Made by a program: the position numbers and the translations under genes. The notes under the pieces were generated by a model, which did not search any database, was not told the DNA's origin, and saw nothing but the letters and a program-made list of their open reading frames with translations. Below, one piece after another: positions 1 to 7,744 of a stretch of DNA of 64,000 nucleotides; position 1 is the stretch's first letter, and the number at the start of each line of letters is the position of its first letter. The stretch lies in NCBI GenBank assembly GCA_964646615.1, contig CAZYEV010000027.1:1-64000 (forward strand). Reading direction: 5' to 3'. The stretch comes from M3007 sp964646615. Its GTDB lineage: Bacteria; Bacteroidota; Bacteroidia; Chitinophagales; Saprospiraceae.

Positions 1-113
<113 letters not shown>

Positions 114-290
114 GTAAACTCTTACGTCAGCGATCTCTCGCCAACTTCGCTCTTCAGTACACCTTACCTGAAAGACTGCGATAACTCGCAATCCTCCCAA
201 GCGTATCCAGGCTACTCGTCCAATCTTGTCAATGAACTTGCTCTTTTTAACCCCTCGTTTGGGGTGTTTCTTGTGTTCTCATCGAAATGG
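114..290 (-). promoter_or_regulatory. 16S rRNA leader with boxA-like segment and small hairpin
   Basis: This is the transcribed leader between the rRNA promoter and 16S. A five-pair hairpin (ACCCC/GGGGT, 250-265) lies about 25 nt after the predicted start of transcription. On the minus strand, the segment GTTCATTGACAAGATTGGAC (218-237) resembles the conserved TTCTTTGACA-type leader sequence that precedes 16S in many Bacteroidota and is usually compared with boxA antitermination signals. The assignment is by similarity of pattern only. Confidence 0.5.
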
Positions 291-294
291 GCTG

Positions 295-326
295 CAAAGG
301 TAATAGCGTCTCTTTCAGCCGTGCAA
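295..326 (-). promoter_or_regulatory. rRNA operon promoter (TTG-N21-TACCTTTG)
   Basis: On the minus strand the -7 element TACCTTTG (295-302) matches the Bacteroidota consensus TAnnTTTG. A TTG at 324-326 lies 21 bp upstream, in the place of the -33 element. Upstream, at about 331-358, is an almost pure A/T tract resembling an UP element, as expected for a strong rRNA promoter. The predicted transcription start is near 288. From 327 to 506 I see nothing else; the short open frame there is not convincing. Confidence 0.7.
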
Positions 327-506
327 GATGTTTTCAAAAAAATTTAAAAAAATTTTTCGAGGTGTCCCGCAGCATGCTTTTGAGCCGCTTTTTGAGGCGT
401 AGTTCACGTATTGCAGCCTGGCGGATACTTGTTTGGCTTGCCATAGCTGCCCTGTAGGGGGCCGCTGAGGCATGGGGTATTGCGGTTTATGCTTCCACAA
501 AGCGTT

Positions 507-1460
507 TTAGGGCACGGGAACTACTTTCTTGAAGTACTCGTAGGTGAGTTTTAGTCCAGTAGCGCGGTCAATTTTGGGTTCCCAGCCCAGTATTTGGCGG
601 GCCTTTGTGATGTCGGGGCGGCGTTGTTTGGGGTCATCCACTGGTAGTGGTCGGTAATCAATATAGGCTTTCGGGTTTTGCACCAGATCGAGGATTTCCT
701 GTGCGAACTGGAGTACGGTAATTTCCGAAGGGTTTCCGAGGTTGACGGGGAGGTGGTAGTCGCTCATCAGGAGGCGATAGATGCCTTCGACGAGGTCGTC
801 CACGTAGCAGAAGGAGCGCGTTTGCGAGCCGTCGCCGAATACCGTAAGACCTTCGCCGCGGATGGCCTGGCTAAAAAAGGCGGGCAGCACACGCCCATCG
901 TTGACGCGCATGCGAGGGCCGTAGGTGTTGAAGATGCGCACGATGCGCGTTTCGACGCCGTGCACGTTGTGGTAGGCCATCGTGATGGCTTCCAGGAAAC
1001 GCTTGGCCTCGTCATACACGCCGCGCGGTCCTACAGGGTTTACATTGCCCCAGTACTCTTCGGGTTGCGGATGCACCAATGGGTCGCCATACACTTCGGA
1101 GGTGGAGGCCACCAGGATACGTGCGCCTTTTTCGCGAGCCAGACCTAAGCAATTGTGTGTGCCCAATGCACCCACTTTTAACGTCTGGATGGGCATTTGC
1201 AGGTAGTCAATGGGGCTGGCCGGCGAAGCGAAGTGGAGGATGTAGTCCAACGGGCCGGGCACGTGGACGAACTTGGTTACGTCGTGATGATAGTACTCAA
1301 AATCCTTTTCCTTGAAAAGGTGGGCGATGTTGTCCAGGCTTCCGGTCAGAAGGTTGTCCATGCCAATGACCTGATAGCCCTCGGCCAAAAAGCGGTCGCA
1401 CAAATGCGAACCGATAAAGCCCGCAGCGCCTGTGATGAGTACGCGTTTTTTTGTCGTCAT
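507..1460 (-). CDS. NAD-dependent epimerase/UDP-glucuronate decarboxylase-like protein (SDR)
   Basis: This 317-aa protein is an extended short-chain dehydrogenase/reductase. The Rossmann motif GAAGFIG is at residues 11-17, the STSEVYG segment at 119-125, and the catalytic YxxxK pair at Y149/K153. The whole-protein pattern, including the NTYGPRMR segment near 178-185, closely resembles bacterial UDP-glucuronate decarboxylase (UXS), which converts UDP-glucuronate to UDP-xylose for cell-surface glycans. UDP-glucose epimerase or dTDP-glucose dehydratase is less likely. It stands alone, with a -7 element 30 bp upstream. The start ATG was chosen because it lies just before the beta strand that leads into the nucleotide fold. 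Confidence 0.88.
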   Translation of the reverse strand: MTTKKRVLITGAAGFIGSHLCDRFLAEGYQVIGMDNLLTGSLDNIAHLFKEKDFEYYHHDVTKFVHVPGPLDYILHFASPASPIDYLQMPIQTLKVGALGTHNCLGLAREKGARILVASTSEVYGDPLVHPQPEEYWGNVNPVGPRGVYDEAKRFLEAITMAYHNVHGVETRIVRIFNTYGPRMRVNDGRVLPAFFSQAIRGEGLTVFGDGSQTRSFCYVDDLVEGIYRLLMSDYHLPVNLGNPSEITVLQFAQEILDLVQNPKAYIDYRPLPVDDPKQRRPDITKARQILGWEPKIDRATGLKLTYEYFKKVVPVP

Positions 1461-1489
1461 ATATTAAAATTAGGTGTGCCAACGGCGGG

Positions 1490-1497
1490 CAAAGATA
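1490..1497 (-). promoter_or_regulatory. -7 element TATCTTTG for the epimerase gene
   Basis: A perfect TAnnTTTG match on the minus strand ends 29 bp before the start codon at 1460. No convincing -33 TTG was found at the usual distance, which is common for this class of promoter. Confidence 0.55.
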
Positions 1498-1557
1498 GGG
1501 GTGCACGAGCCTCGTATCTGCCGGGTAGGATTAAAAAGACGTGCTTGCAATACGTGG

Positions 1558-1581
1558 TAAAAAAGGGCTTTCAAACGCCCT
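1558..1581 (-). terminator. Small hairpin with T-run, minus strand
   Basis: Read on the minus strand, AGGGC-GTTTGAAA-GCCCT (1564-1581) is followed by six T residues. It has the shape of a weak intrinsic terminator, but no minus-strand gene ends just before it. It may block antisense transcription into the epimerase promoter or end a very short transcript. A near-consensus TATCTTTT lies at 1621-1628. Confidence 0.3.
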
Positions 1582-1689
1582 CTGCTGCGCCGTTTCCAAA
1601 CATCTTTGCGGGCTTTTAGAAAAGATAGCCTGGCGTGCTGAACGTTAAGCGCTAAGAATGGTTTTTTTAAACACATAAACGCAACAGCT

Positions 1690-2166
1690 ATGAAGACCCT
1701 GTTTTCCATTCTATTCCTGAGTGTCGTAACCTGGTGGGCCTGCAAAAGCGATAGCAACTCTGGTGTACGCGAAATACGCGGTGGTGGCCCCAACAGCGAG
1801 CTGATTCGGAACCCGGTATCGGCCGATTTGCCTTTAGACACGAATGCGCTGGCGCGGATTGTCTTCGAGGAGCCGGAATACGACTTCGGCGAGGTGCGCG
1901 AGGGCGACATCGTGGAACACGCATTTGCCTTCCGAAATACAGGCAAGGTGCCCCTTTCCATCCTGAACGCGCGCTCCTCCTGTGGGTGCACGGTGCCGGA
2001 TTGGCCCAAAGATCCCATTCCACCCGGCGGTAAAGGTGTTATCAAGGCCCGTTTCAACACGGAAGGCAAGACACAGGAGCAGAAAAAGGCCATCGTAGTT
2101 ACGGCCAACACCTACCCGAATGAGACCATTGTTATTCTGAAGGGGAAGGTGCGGCCAGCGCGATAG
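1690..2166 (+). CDS. DUF1573 domain lipoprotein
   Basis: This 158-aa protein starts with a short hydrophobic leader and a lipobox-like end (TWWAC), with Cys18 as the likely lipidated residue. Residues ~55-155 show the DUF1573 pattern: the YDFGEVREGD opening, a central SSCGCT motif and a closing beta-strand segment typical of an immunoglobulin-like fold. DUF1573 proteins are widespread in the Bacteroidota envelope and have no established activity. The gene stands alone, diverging from the epimerase. A near-consensus -7 element (CATCTTTG, 1601-1608) lies ~80 bp upstream. It is not obviously linked to the copper ATPase that follows after 136 bp. Confidence 0.85.
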   Translation: MKTLFSILFLSVVTWWACKSDSNSGVREIRGGGPNSELIRNPVSADLPLDTNALARIVFEEPEYDFGEVREGDIVEHAFAFRNTGKVPLSILNARSSCGCTVPDWPKDPIPPGGKGVIKARFNTEGKTQEQKKAIVVTANTYPNETIVILKGKVRPAR

Positions 2167-2302
2167 GGCATGCTGGCCGCGAGGAAACGAAAGGCTTTTG
2201 GGAGCGCCCTGGCGTTAGCTTCGCTGCCACTGCGGAGATGTCTGGACGCCGGGATGCTGACGCTTTCATAATTAGTTATCTTTCAGTAAAAAAGAAGTGA
2301 AA

Positions 2303-4525
2303 ATGGCAACTGAAAAAGCGGCGATTGTCCGCGAGCAATATGCAGTAACAGGTATGACCTGCGCCTCCTGTGCGCGGAGTGTAGAGACGGGGCTGTGTCG
2401 CGTGCCGGGTGTGCGCTTGGCGTCGGTTAATTTGGCCAACAACTCGGTACAGGTAGAATATGCGCCCTCGGAGGCATCGCCCGAAGATTTAAAGAAAGCA
2501 CTTCAGGGTATTGGATACGACCTGATTATTGAGGAGAAAGGCGGAGCGACGGCTGAGGAGTATCAGGAACGCCGCCACGACGCTCTGCGCCGGCGTGTCA
2601 TGGGCGCCCTGCTGTTGGCCGTTCCATTGGTTTTGCTGGGCATGTTCTTCATGAACGCGCCTGGTGTCAATTACTTAATGTGGGCCTTAGCCACGCCGTT
2701 GGTGTTCTGGTTTGGTCGTTCGTTTTTCATCAACGCCTGGAAACAGGCCCGCCACGGCGCGGCAACCATGGACACGCTGGTAGCTCTGAGCACCGGTATT
2801 GCCTACGCCTTTAGCGTTTTCAACACGCTAAATCCAGCCTTTTGGCAGAGCCGCGGGCTGGAAGCACACGTTTATTTCGAGGCTGCTGGAGTAGTCATTG
2901 CCTTCGTTTTATTAGGCAAATGGCTGGAAGAGCGCGCGAAGGCTCAGACGTCCTCTTCCATCAAAAAGCTGATGGGCCTGCAACCGCAGACGGTCATGCG
3001 CCTGCTCCCCGACGGGCAAACGGAAGAGGTGCCCACGGCGACGGTAGTAGTGGGCGACCTTTTGCTGGTGCGCCCGGGCGAAAAAGTGCCGGTGGACGGG
3101 GTGGTGCACAGCGGGCAATCGCACGTGGACGAAAGTATGCTCAGCGGCGAGCCTATACCCGTGGCGAAAGGTCCTGGCGACCGCCTGTGGGCGGGTACGG
3201 TGGTGCAGCATTCGCCGCTGCAGCTGCGCGCCGAACAGGTAGGCGCCGATACGCTGCTGGCCCAGATCATCCACACGGTGGAAGAAGCGCAAGGCAGTAA
3301 AGCGCCTGTGCAGCGCATGGTGGATCGGGTAGCGGCGGTGTTTGTGCCAATAGTCATTTTGATTGCACTGGCTTCGCTGGCAGCCTGGTGGCTTTGGGGG
3401 GGCAACGATGGGTTGGTGCGCGGCCTGTTAGCCATGGTTACCGTACTGGTTATTGCCTGCCCATGCGCATTGGGATTGGCCACACCTACGGCTATTATGG
3501 TGGGAATCGGAAAAGGGGCCGAAAAAGGCATCCTCATCAAAAACGCTGAAAGCCTGGAACTGGCCCACCGCATCCAGGTGCTGGCCTTAGATAAAACCGG
3601 CACGCTCACCGCAGGCAAGCCCACGGTAGAGGCCATTCTTTGGGCGGATGACCTGCCGGCTGGCCCCTGGGCCGATGTATTCTACTCTTTAGAGCGGCAG
3701 ACCCAGCACCCTTTAGCCGAAGCCATTGCTGCGCATTTGGAAAGTGAGGCCATGCCTGTGCCCATAACGGAGGTGGAACAGTTGCCAGGGCTGGGCGTTC
3801 GTGCGCGCTTCCGCAATGAGCGGATACTGGCCGGCAATCGCTCCCTGTTAGCAGCGGAAGGACTGATGCTGCCTGCCGCCTTTGTGCAAGCTGCCGAACG
3901 CTGGGAAAGCGAAGCCAAAACGGTCGTGTTCTTCGCCTACGCAGACCGCGTGCTGGCTGCAGCGGCCATTGCAGACCCCGTCCAGACCTCGGCAGCACCG
4001 GCCATACGCCAGTTGCGCGAATTGGGCATTGACGTGTGGCTGCTCACGGGCGATAACGCGCAGAGTGCTCAAGCGGTCGCTCAGGCATTGGGCATCGAGC
4101 ATGTGAAGGCCGGTCTGATGCCTGCCGACAAGGAAGCTTTTGTCCGCGAACAGCAAGCCCAGGGCAAAGTAGTGGCTATGGTCGGCGACGGTATCAACGA
4201 CAGCCAGGCACTCGCCCGTGCCGACGTGAGCATTGCCATGGGGCGCGGCACCGATATTGCCATGGATGTAGCGCATATGACGCTCATGAGCAGCGACTTA
4301 CGCAAGATACCCGAAGCCATACGCCTGTCGCGCCAGACGGTGCGCACGCTGCGGCAGAACCTGTTTTGGGCATTCGTTTACAATGTGATTGGCATTCCCA
4401 TTGCCGCCGGAGTGTTGTATCCGACTTACGGGTTTATGCTTAACCCCATGTTTGCCGGCGCTGCCATGGCGCTCAGTTCGGTCAGCGTCGTTACCAACAG
4501 TCTTCGGCTCAAATGGGCCATCTAA
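2303..4525 (+). CDS. copA: Copper-translocating P-type ATPase
   Basis: This 740-aa P1B-type ATPase exports copper(I), or possibly silver, across the inner membrane. Numbering from the ATG at 2303, one N-terminal heavy-metal domain carries GMTCASC (Cys20, Cys23). The transmembrane metal site is CPC at 386-388, the phosphorylated aspartate is D430 in DKTGTLT, the P1B-specific HP dipeptide lies in QHPLAEAI, and GDGIND marks the hinge. CPC together with the single metal-binding domain fits the Cu(I) subclass. A GTG at 2297, in frame, is an alternative start. A TATCTTTC sequence at 2277-2284 differs by one base from the -7 consensus. The 3' end overlaps the convergent oxidase gene by 4 bp. No copper regulator or chaperone gene is nearby. 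Confidence 0.95.
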   Translation: MATEKAAIVREQYAVTGMTCASCARSVETGLCRVPGVRLASVNLANNSVQVEYAPSEASPEDLKKALQGIGYDLIIEEKGGATAEEYQERRHDALRRRVMGALLLAVPLVLLGMFFMNAPGVNYLMWALATPLVFWFGRSFFINAWKQARHGAATMDTLVALSTGIAYAFSVFNTLNPAFWQSRGLEAHVYFEAAGVVIAFVLLGKWLEERAKAQTSSSIKKLMGLQPQTVMRLLPDGQTEEVPTATVVVGDLLLVRPGEKVPVDGVVHSGQSHVDESMLSGEPIPVAKGPGDRLWAGTVVQHSPLQLRAEQVGADTLLAQIIHTVEEAQGSKAPVQRMVDRVAAVFVPIVILIALASLAAWWLWGGNDGLVRGLLAMVTVLVIACPCALGLATPTAIMVGIGKGAEKGILIKNAESLELAHRIQVLALDKTGTLTAGKPTVEAILWADDLPAGPWADVFYSLERQTQHPLAEAIAAHLESEAMPVPITEVEQLPGLGVRARFRNERILAGNRSLLAAEGLMLPAAFVQAAERWESEAKTVVFFAYADRVLAAAAIADPVQTSAAPAIRQLRELGIDVWLLTGDNAQSAQAVAQALGIEHVKAGLMPADKEAFVREQQAQGKVVAMVGDGINDSQALARADVSIAMGRGTDIAMDVAHMTLMSSDLRKIPEAIRLSRQTVRTLRQNLFWAFVYNVIGIPIAAGVLYPTYGFMLNPMFAGAAMALSSVSVVTNSLRLKWAI

Positions 4526-5793
4526 GCCTTGCGTTCCAAAAGTGGCGTTTGGCGCACTTCTTCTATATTCTTACAGCCCGCCAGCGCCATAGTCAGTTCA
4601 AAATCGGCCATCCAGTTGGTCAGCAGCTCCTCTACGCCGGTTTGGCCAGCGATGACCAGCGCGTAGCAATAAGGCCGCCCAATGCCGACAGCCGTAGCCC
4701 CCAGCGCCAATGCTTTGAATACGTCGGCACCGCCGCGAAAGCCGCTGTCTATCAGAATGGGAACCTTGTCCTGAACGACGGAGGCGATGGCCGGCAGGGC
4801 TTCTATGGCCGAAATGGCGCCATCCACCTGGCGGCCTCCGTGGTTGGAAATGTAGATGCCGTCCACACCGTAGTCCAGTGCTTTACGCGCATCGTCAGGG
4901 TGCAGAATACCTTTGAGAATGATGGGCAGATCGGTGTGCTGGCGCAAAAAGGGCAGGTCTTTCCAGGTGATGTTGGGCCGTGAATAAATGCGTACAAACG
5001 TACGCACTGCGCGCAGGCCGGCGCCTGTGCGAAGGTTCTTCCAGAAAGAGCCTGGAAACCGGCGGTTGGCCGCTATCAGGGTACGAATCGCCTCTAACGT
5101 AGGGCGTGGCCGGGCCGTCGGCGCCGGGTCGGGTTCTTCCATGATTTTTCGGAAAATCGGGTCAGAAGTGTACTGCGCAATGCCCATACCGCGCAGAAAA
5201 GGCAGGAATGCCAGGTCTAAATCACGGGTGCGCCAGCCCAGCAAAGTAGTGTCGAGCGTAACTACGATGCCCGCACAACCACAGGCTTTAGCGCGTTTCA
5301 GAAAATGAGCGACCAACTCCTCGGAGCGACTCCAGTACAGCTGAAAAAAACGCGGTGTTTCTCCCATAGCTGCGGCACACGCCTCCATAGGCACCGACGC
5401 TTGATTGGAAAAAATGAATGGAATGCCCAGAGCGCTGGCAGCGCGCGCCACCGCCAGATCGGCCTCCGGGTGCGCCATTTCCAAAACGCCAATGGGCGCC
5501 AGAAAAAAAGGCGCTGGCAAGACACGGCCCAGCAGGGAAGTGGAAATATCGCGCTCTTCTACGTTGCGCAACATCCGCGGTATTATCGCCCAGCGGTCGA
5601 ATGCGCTCACATTGGAAGCCATAGTGCGCTCTCGCCCTGCTCCCCCGGCGATGTAGGCCCAGGCTTCAGCACTCATGCGCTCACAGGCAACGGCTTCTAA
5701 GCGCGCCAGGTCAACGGGTATTTTGAGGCGTTGTCCGGCTGCTCCTCCAATATAAACAGAACGCTGGCGGTCGAGGGCATACGTCTTTGGCAT
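4522..5793 (-). CDS. FMN-dependent alpha-hydroxy-acid oxidizing protein (lactate dehydrogenase/glycolate oxidase family)
   Basis: This 423-aa protein has the full-length TIM-barrel fold of the FMN-dependent alpha-hydroxy-acid oxidase family, which includes LldD, glycolate oxidase and mandelate dehydrogenase. The signature SNHGGRQVDG holds the catalytic base His318 and substrate-binding Arg321. The segments APIGVLEMAHPEAD and DSGFRGGADVFKALALGA supply FMN phosphate contacts. The likely reaction is oxidation of L-lactate or a similar 2-hydroxy acid to the 2-oxo acid. Sequence alone cannot decide the substrate or whether O2 or the respiratory chain takes the electrons. The gene lies 59 bp downstream of the AAA/PD-(D/E)XK gene on the same strand and overlaps copA tail to tail. 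Confidence 0.88.
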   Translation of the reverse strand: MPKTYALDRQRSVYIGGAAGQRLKIPVDLARLEAVACERMSAEAWAYIAGGAGRERTMASNVSAFDRWAIIPRMLRNVEERDISTSLLGRVLPAPFFLAPIGVLEMAHPEADLAVARAASALGIPFIFSNQASVPMEACAAAMGETPRFFQLYWSRSEELVAHFLKRAKACGCAGIVVTLDTTLLGWRTRDLDLAFLPFLRGMGIAQYTSDPIFRKIMEEPDPAPTARPRPTLEAIRTLIAANRRFPGSFWKNLRTGAGLRAVRTFVRIYSRPNITWKDLPFLRQHTDLPIILKGILHPDDARKALDYGVDGIYISNHGGRQVDGAISAIEALPAIASVVQDKVPILIDSGFRGGADVFKALALGATAVGIGRPYCYALVIAGQTGVEELLTNWMADFELTMALAGCKNIEEVRQTPLLERKA

Positions 5794-5852
5794 AGGCTAC
5801 TGACTGAAAAAGTATTGAAAAGAAAGGTATGTTCTCCGTTTTTGCACTATTA

Positions 5853-7586
5853 TCAGGCACTGCTAACCTCCCCGTGCACCTCTTCGACGCGCTCGATGGT
5901 GTAGCCGATGACCACCCAAAGATACGCCACAAAGTCGCCCTGCGCCACCACCTCCGGGTGCGACAGGTAGCGCCGCAACTGCGCACGCCCTTCTTCCACC
6001 ACTTCCTCCAGACGATGCGCCTCGCTCTTCTTGAGGTACTTCAACTCAAACACATACTGCCGCTTCGGCTCCAAAATCGGCGGACGCCGCAGCAGCACAA
6101 TGTCCGGGTAACCCTCGCCCAGCGCTGGCTCGCTGCGCACCATGTACACCCCCGTGGGCGACATCAGGGCTATCAGCGCCGTCTTCAGGTGCTTTTCGTC
6201 CATCCGGCGCGCGTCGCGGTTGTCCAGATGACTCAACACCTGCTGAAACGCCTCGCGCAACGGCTCAATGTCATTGTCGCGCGCCAGCGTAAGCATCCGC
6301 TCGCCTACACGCAGGTCGGCATCTGCCAACTTGCTGCGGTGCAGCAAGACGTGCTGAAAAAACTTGTAGTACAACTCAGCGATGACGTGGTTCGGTATTT
6401 GCAAAACCCACTGACCGTACGAAGCCGTCTGCACCGTCAATAGCCCCAAATAAAACAACAGGCTCACAAAGTCTTCGCGCGTCCAGTTTCGCTCGAAACT
6501 GAATTGCACCGTGAGGCCCGACACCACAGAGCCGTTTTCGATGACTTCCTCCAGCACGGCTGTGTTCATGGTTTCGTTCCCAATCCTCAGCATGCTCTCG
6601 ATTTTGCCATAGTCGCTCATCACGTTGGTATCTACCATGCTCTTGGGATACTTGCGCTGCTGCCGATAGTTCGAGGCGAAGTACAACACCATATCTGGGT
6701 TGTACAGTTGGTGCGGGCATTCGTCCGAAAAGCGATAGCCGTTGTACCACGCGCGCACGTCGGCCAGCACGCGCTCGAATTCGCCGTCGGGCACGTCGGC
6801 TAAGCGCAGGATGTCGGCCACTTCCGCCTCGGTGAAGCCCATGAAGTCGTGCATGTCGGGCTGCAGCGACAGGTTGGTGCCGATGTTGAAACCGCTCGTG
6901 AGGCTATCTAACGTTACGGGCGAAACACCGGTAGCGAAAATGCGGTCAATGATGCCGCTCTGGGTGCCCTTTTTGACCACCTCGAAGAACTTGCGCACAA
7001 TGCCGTTGCGGCTGACGATGGTCTTGAAATCGTTGAACGAAAAGGCAATGATCTCGTTGGTGAAATGGTCATACTCGTCTATCAGCAGGTAAATCTTCTC
7101 ACCTGGGCATTTAGTCCTGATGAGCGTTAGCAGAGCGCTCAGAGAGTCATTTGCGGCGAGGTTTTCACGGATTTGGGCGAAGTCCTGCTGACTAAAAAAA
7201 TCGCGATATTCCCCCATAAATTGCAGGATGCTTTGCTTTACCTCGAAGGCAAAGCTCTGTTCAATAGCTTTCGGGCTATTGGTTCGAATTCCGCTAAAAT
7301 CAAACTTCAATACTAAGTAGGCATTGGCTCCCTCCGTCGGGTGCTGCCCGATATAGTAGCGCCCAAATAACTCTTCAAACTTTGCCCGGTGTTGCTTGCC
7401 GTAATAGTACTCCATGACCGACACGGCCAGGCTCTTACCAAAACGACGCGGACGCAAGAAGAAATGGTAGCGCGCGTCCATGTCTTCCATCTTGGCCAGG
7501 TACATGGTTCTGTCCACGTAGTGCTTGCCCGTCCGGACTAAGGTCTCGAAGTTGCTGATGCCGTATGGAAAGCCGATGCGTTTCAT
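5853..7586 (-). CDS. AAA-ATPase-like/PD-(D/E)XK nuclease-fold protein (copy 1)
   Basis: This 577-aa protein belongs to a two-domain family that is abundant in Bacteroidota. The N-terminal part is an AAA-ATPase-like domain with a P-loop-like RPRRFGKS (45-52) and a Walker B-like LLIDEYD. The C-terminal part is a PD-(D/E)XK fold with GYPDIVLL followed by VFELKY, so the acidic residues and lysine of the nuclease core (D...ExK) are present. The biological role is not established, and many genomes carry large paralog sets. A second copy lies at 59112-60656. A consensus -7 element, TATTTTTG, sits 20 bp upstream of the ATG. The product is probably cytoplasmic, with no signal peptide. Confidence 0.87.
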   Translation of the reverse strand: MKRIGFPYGISNFETLVRTGKHYVDRTMYLAKMEDMDARYHFFLRPRRFGKSLAVSVMEYYYGKQHRAKFEELFGRYYIGQHPTEGANAYLVLKFDFSGIRTNSPKAIEQSFAFEVKQSILQFMGEYRDFFSQQDFAQIRENLAANDSLSALLTLIRTKCPGEKIYLLIDEYDHFTNEIIAFSFNDFKTIVSRNGIVRKFFEVVKKGTQSGIIDRIFATGVSPVTLDSLTSGFNIGTNLSLQPDMHDFMGFTEAEVADILRLADVPDGEFERVLADVRAWYNGYRFSDECPHQLYNPDMVLYFASNYRQQRKYPKSMVDTNVMSDYGKIESMLRIGNETMNTAVLEEVIENGSVVSGLTVQFSFERNWTREDFVSLLFYLGLLTVQTASYGQWVLQIPNHVIAELYYKFFQHVLLHRSKLADADLRVGERMLTLARDNDIEPLREAFQQVLSHLDNRDARRMDEKHLKTALIALMSPTGVYMVRSEPALGEGYPDIVLLRRPPILEPKRQYVFELKYLKKSEAHRLEEVVEEGRAQLRRYLSHPEVVAQGDFVAYLWVVIGYTIERVEEVHGEVSSA

Positions 7587-7606
7587 GCGCAGCGCAAAAA
7601 TTTGGT

Positions 7607-7614
7607 CAAAAATA
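7607..7614 (-). promoter_or_regulatory. -7 element TATTTTTG for the AAA/nuclease gene
   Basis: A perfect TAnnTTTG on the minus strand, 20 bp upstream of the ATG at 7586, predicts a leader of about 14 nt. No -33 element is visible at the usual spacing. Confidence 0.5.
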
Positions 7615-7677
7615 GGATGGCTTTTGCAGAATGGTTAAAATAGCATGGAGGTAGCACTCGTGTCCAGCGATATTCTT

Positions 7678-7685
7678 TATTTTTG
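7678..7685 (+). promoter_or_regulatory. -7 element TATTTTTG for the T9SS surface protein
   Basis: A perfect TAnnTTTG on the plus strand lies 59 bp before the ATG at 7745. It diverges from the matching element of the nuclease gene 63 bp away. Confidence 0.5.
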
Positions 7686-7744
7686 AGCGTCGAAGCAGCG
7701 CCGAGAAAACCCTGCGAACTCTTCACTCTAAAAATGCTTTGTGT

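Noticed and set aside
315..500. 61-aa minus-strand open frame near the rRNA promoter
   Set aside because: It overlaps the A/T-rich upstream region of the rRNA promoter and shows no domain or codon signal.
2297..4525. Long open frames opposite copA (for example 2912-3292, 3606-3998, 3848-4276)
   Set aside because: They are shadows of a high-GC coding region. The copA frame has all catalytic motifs.
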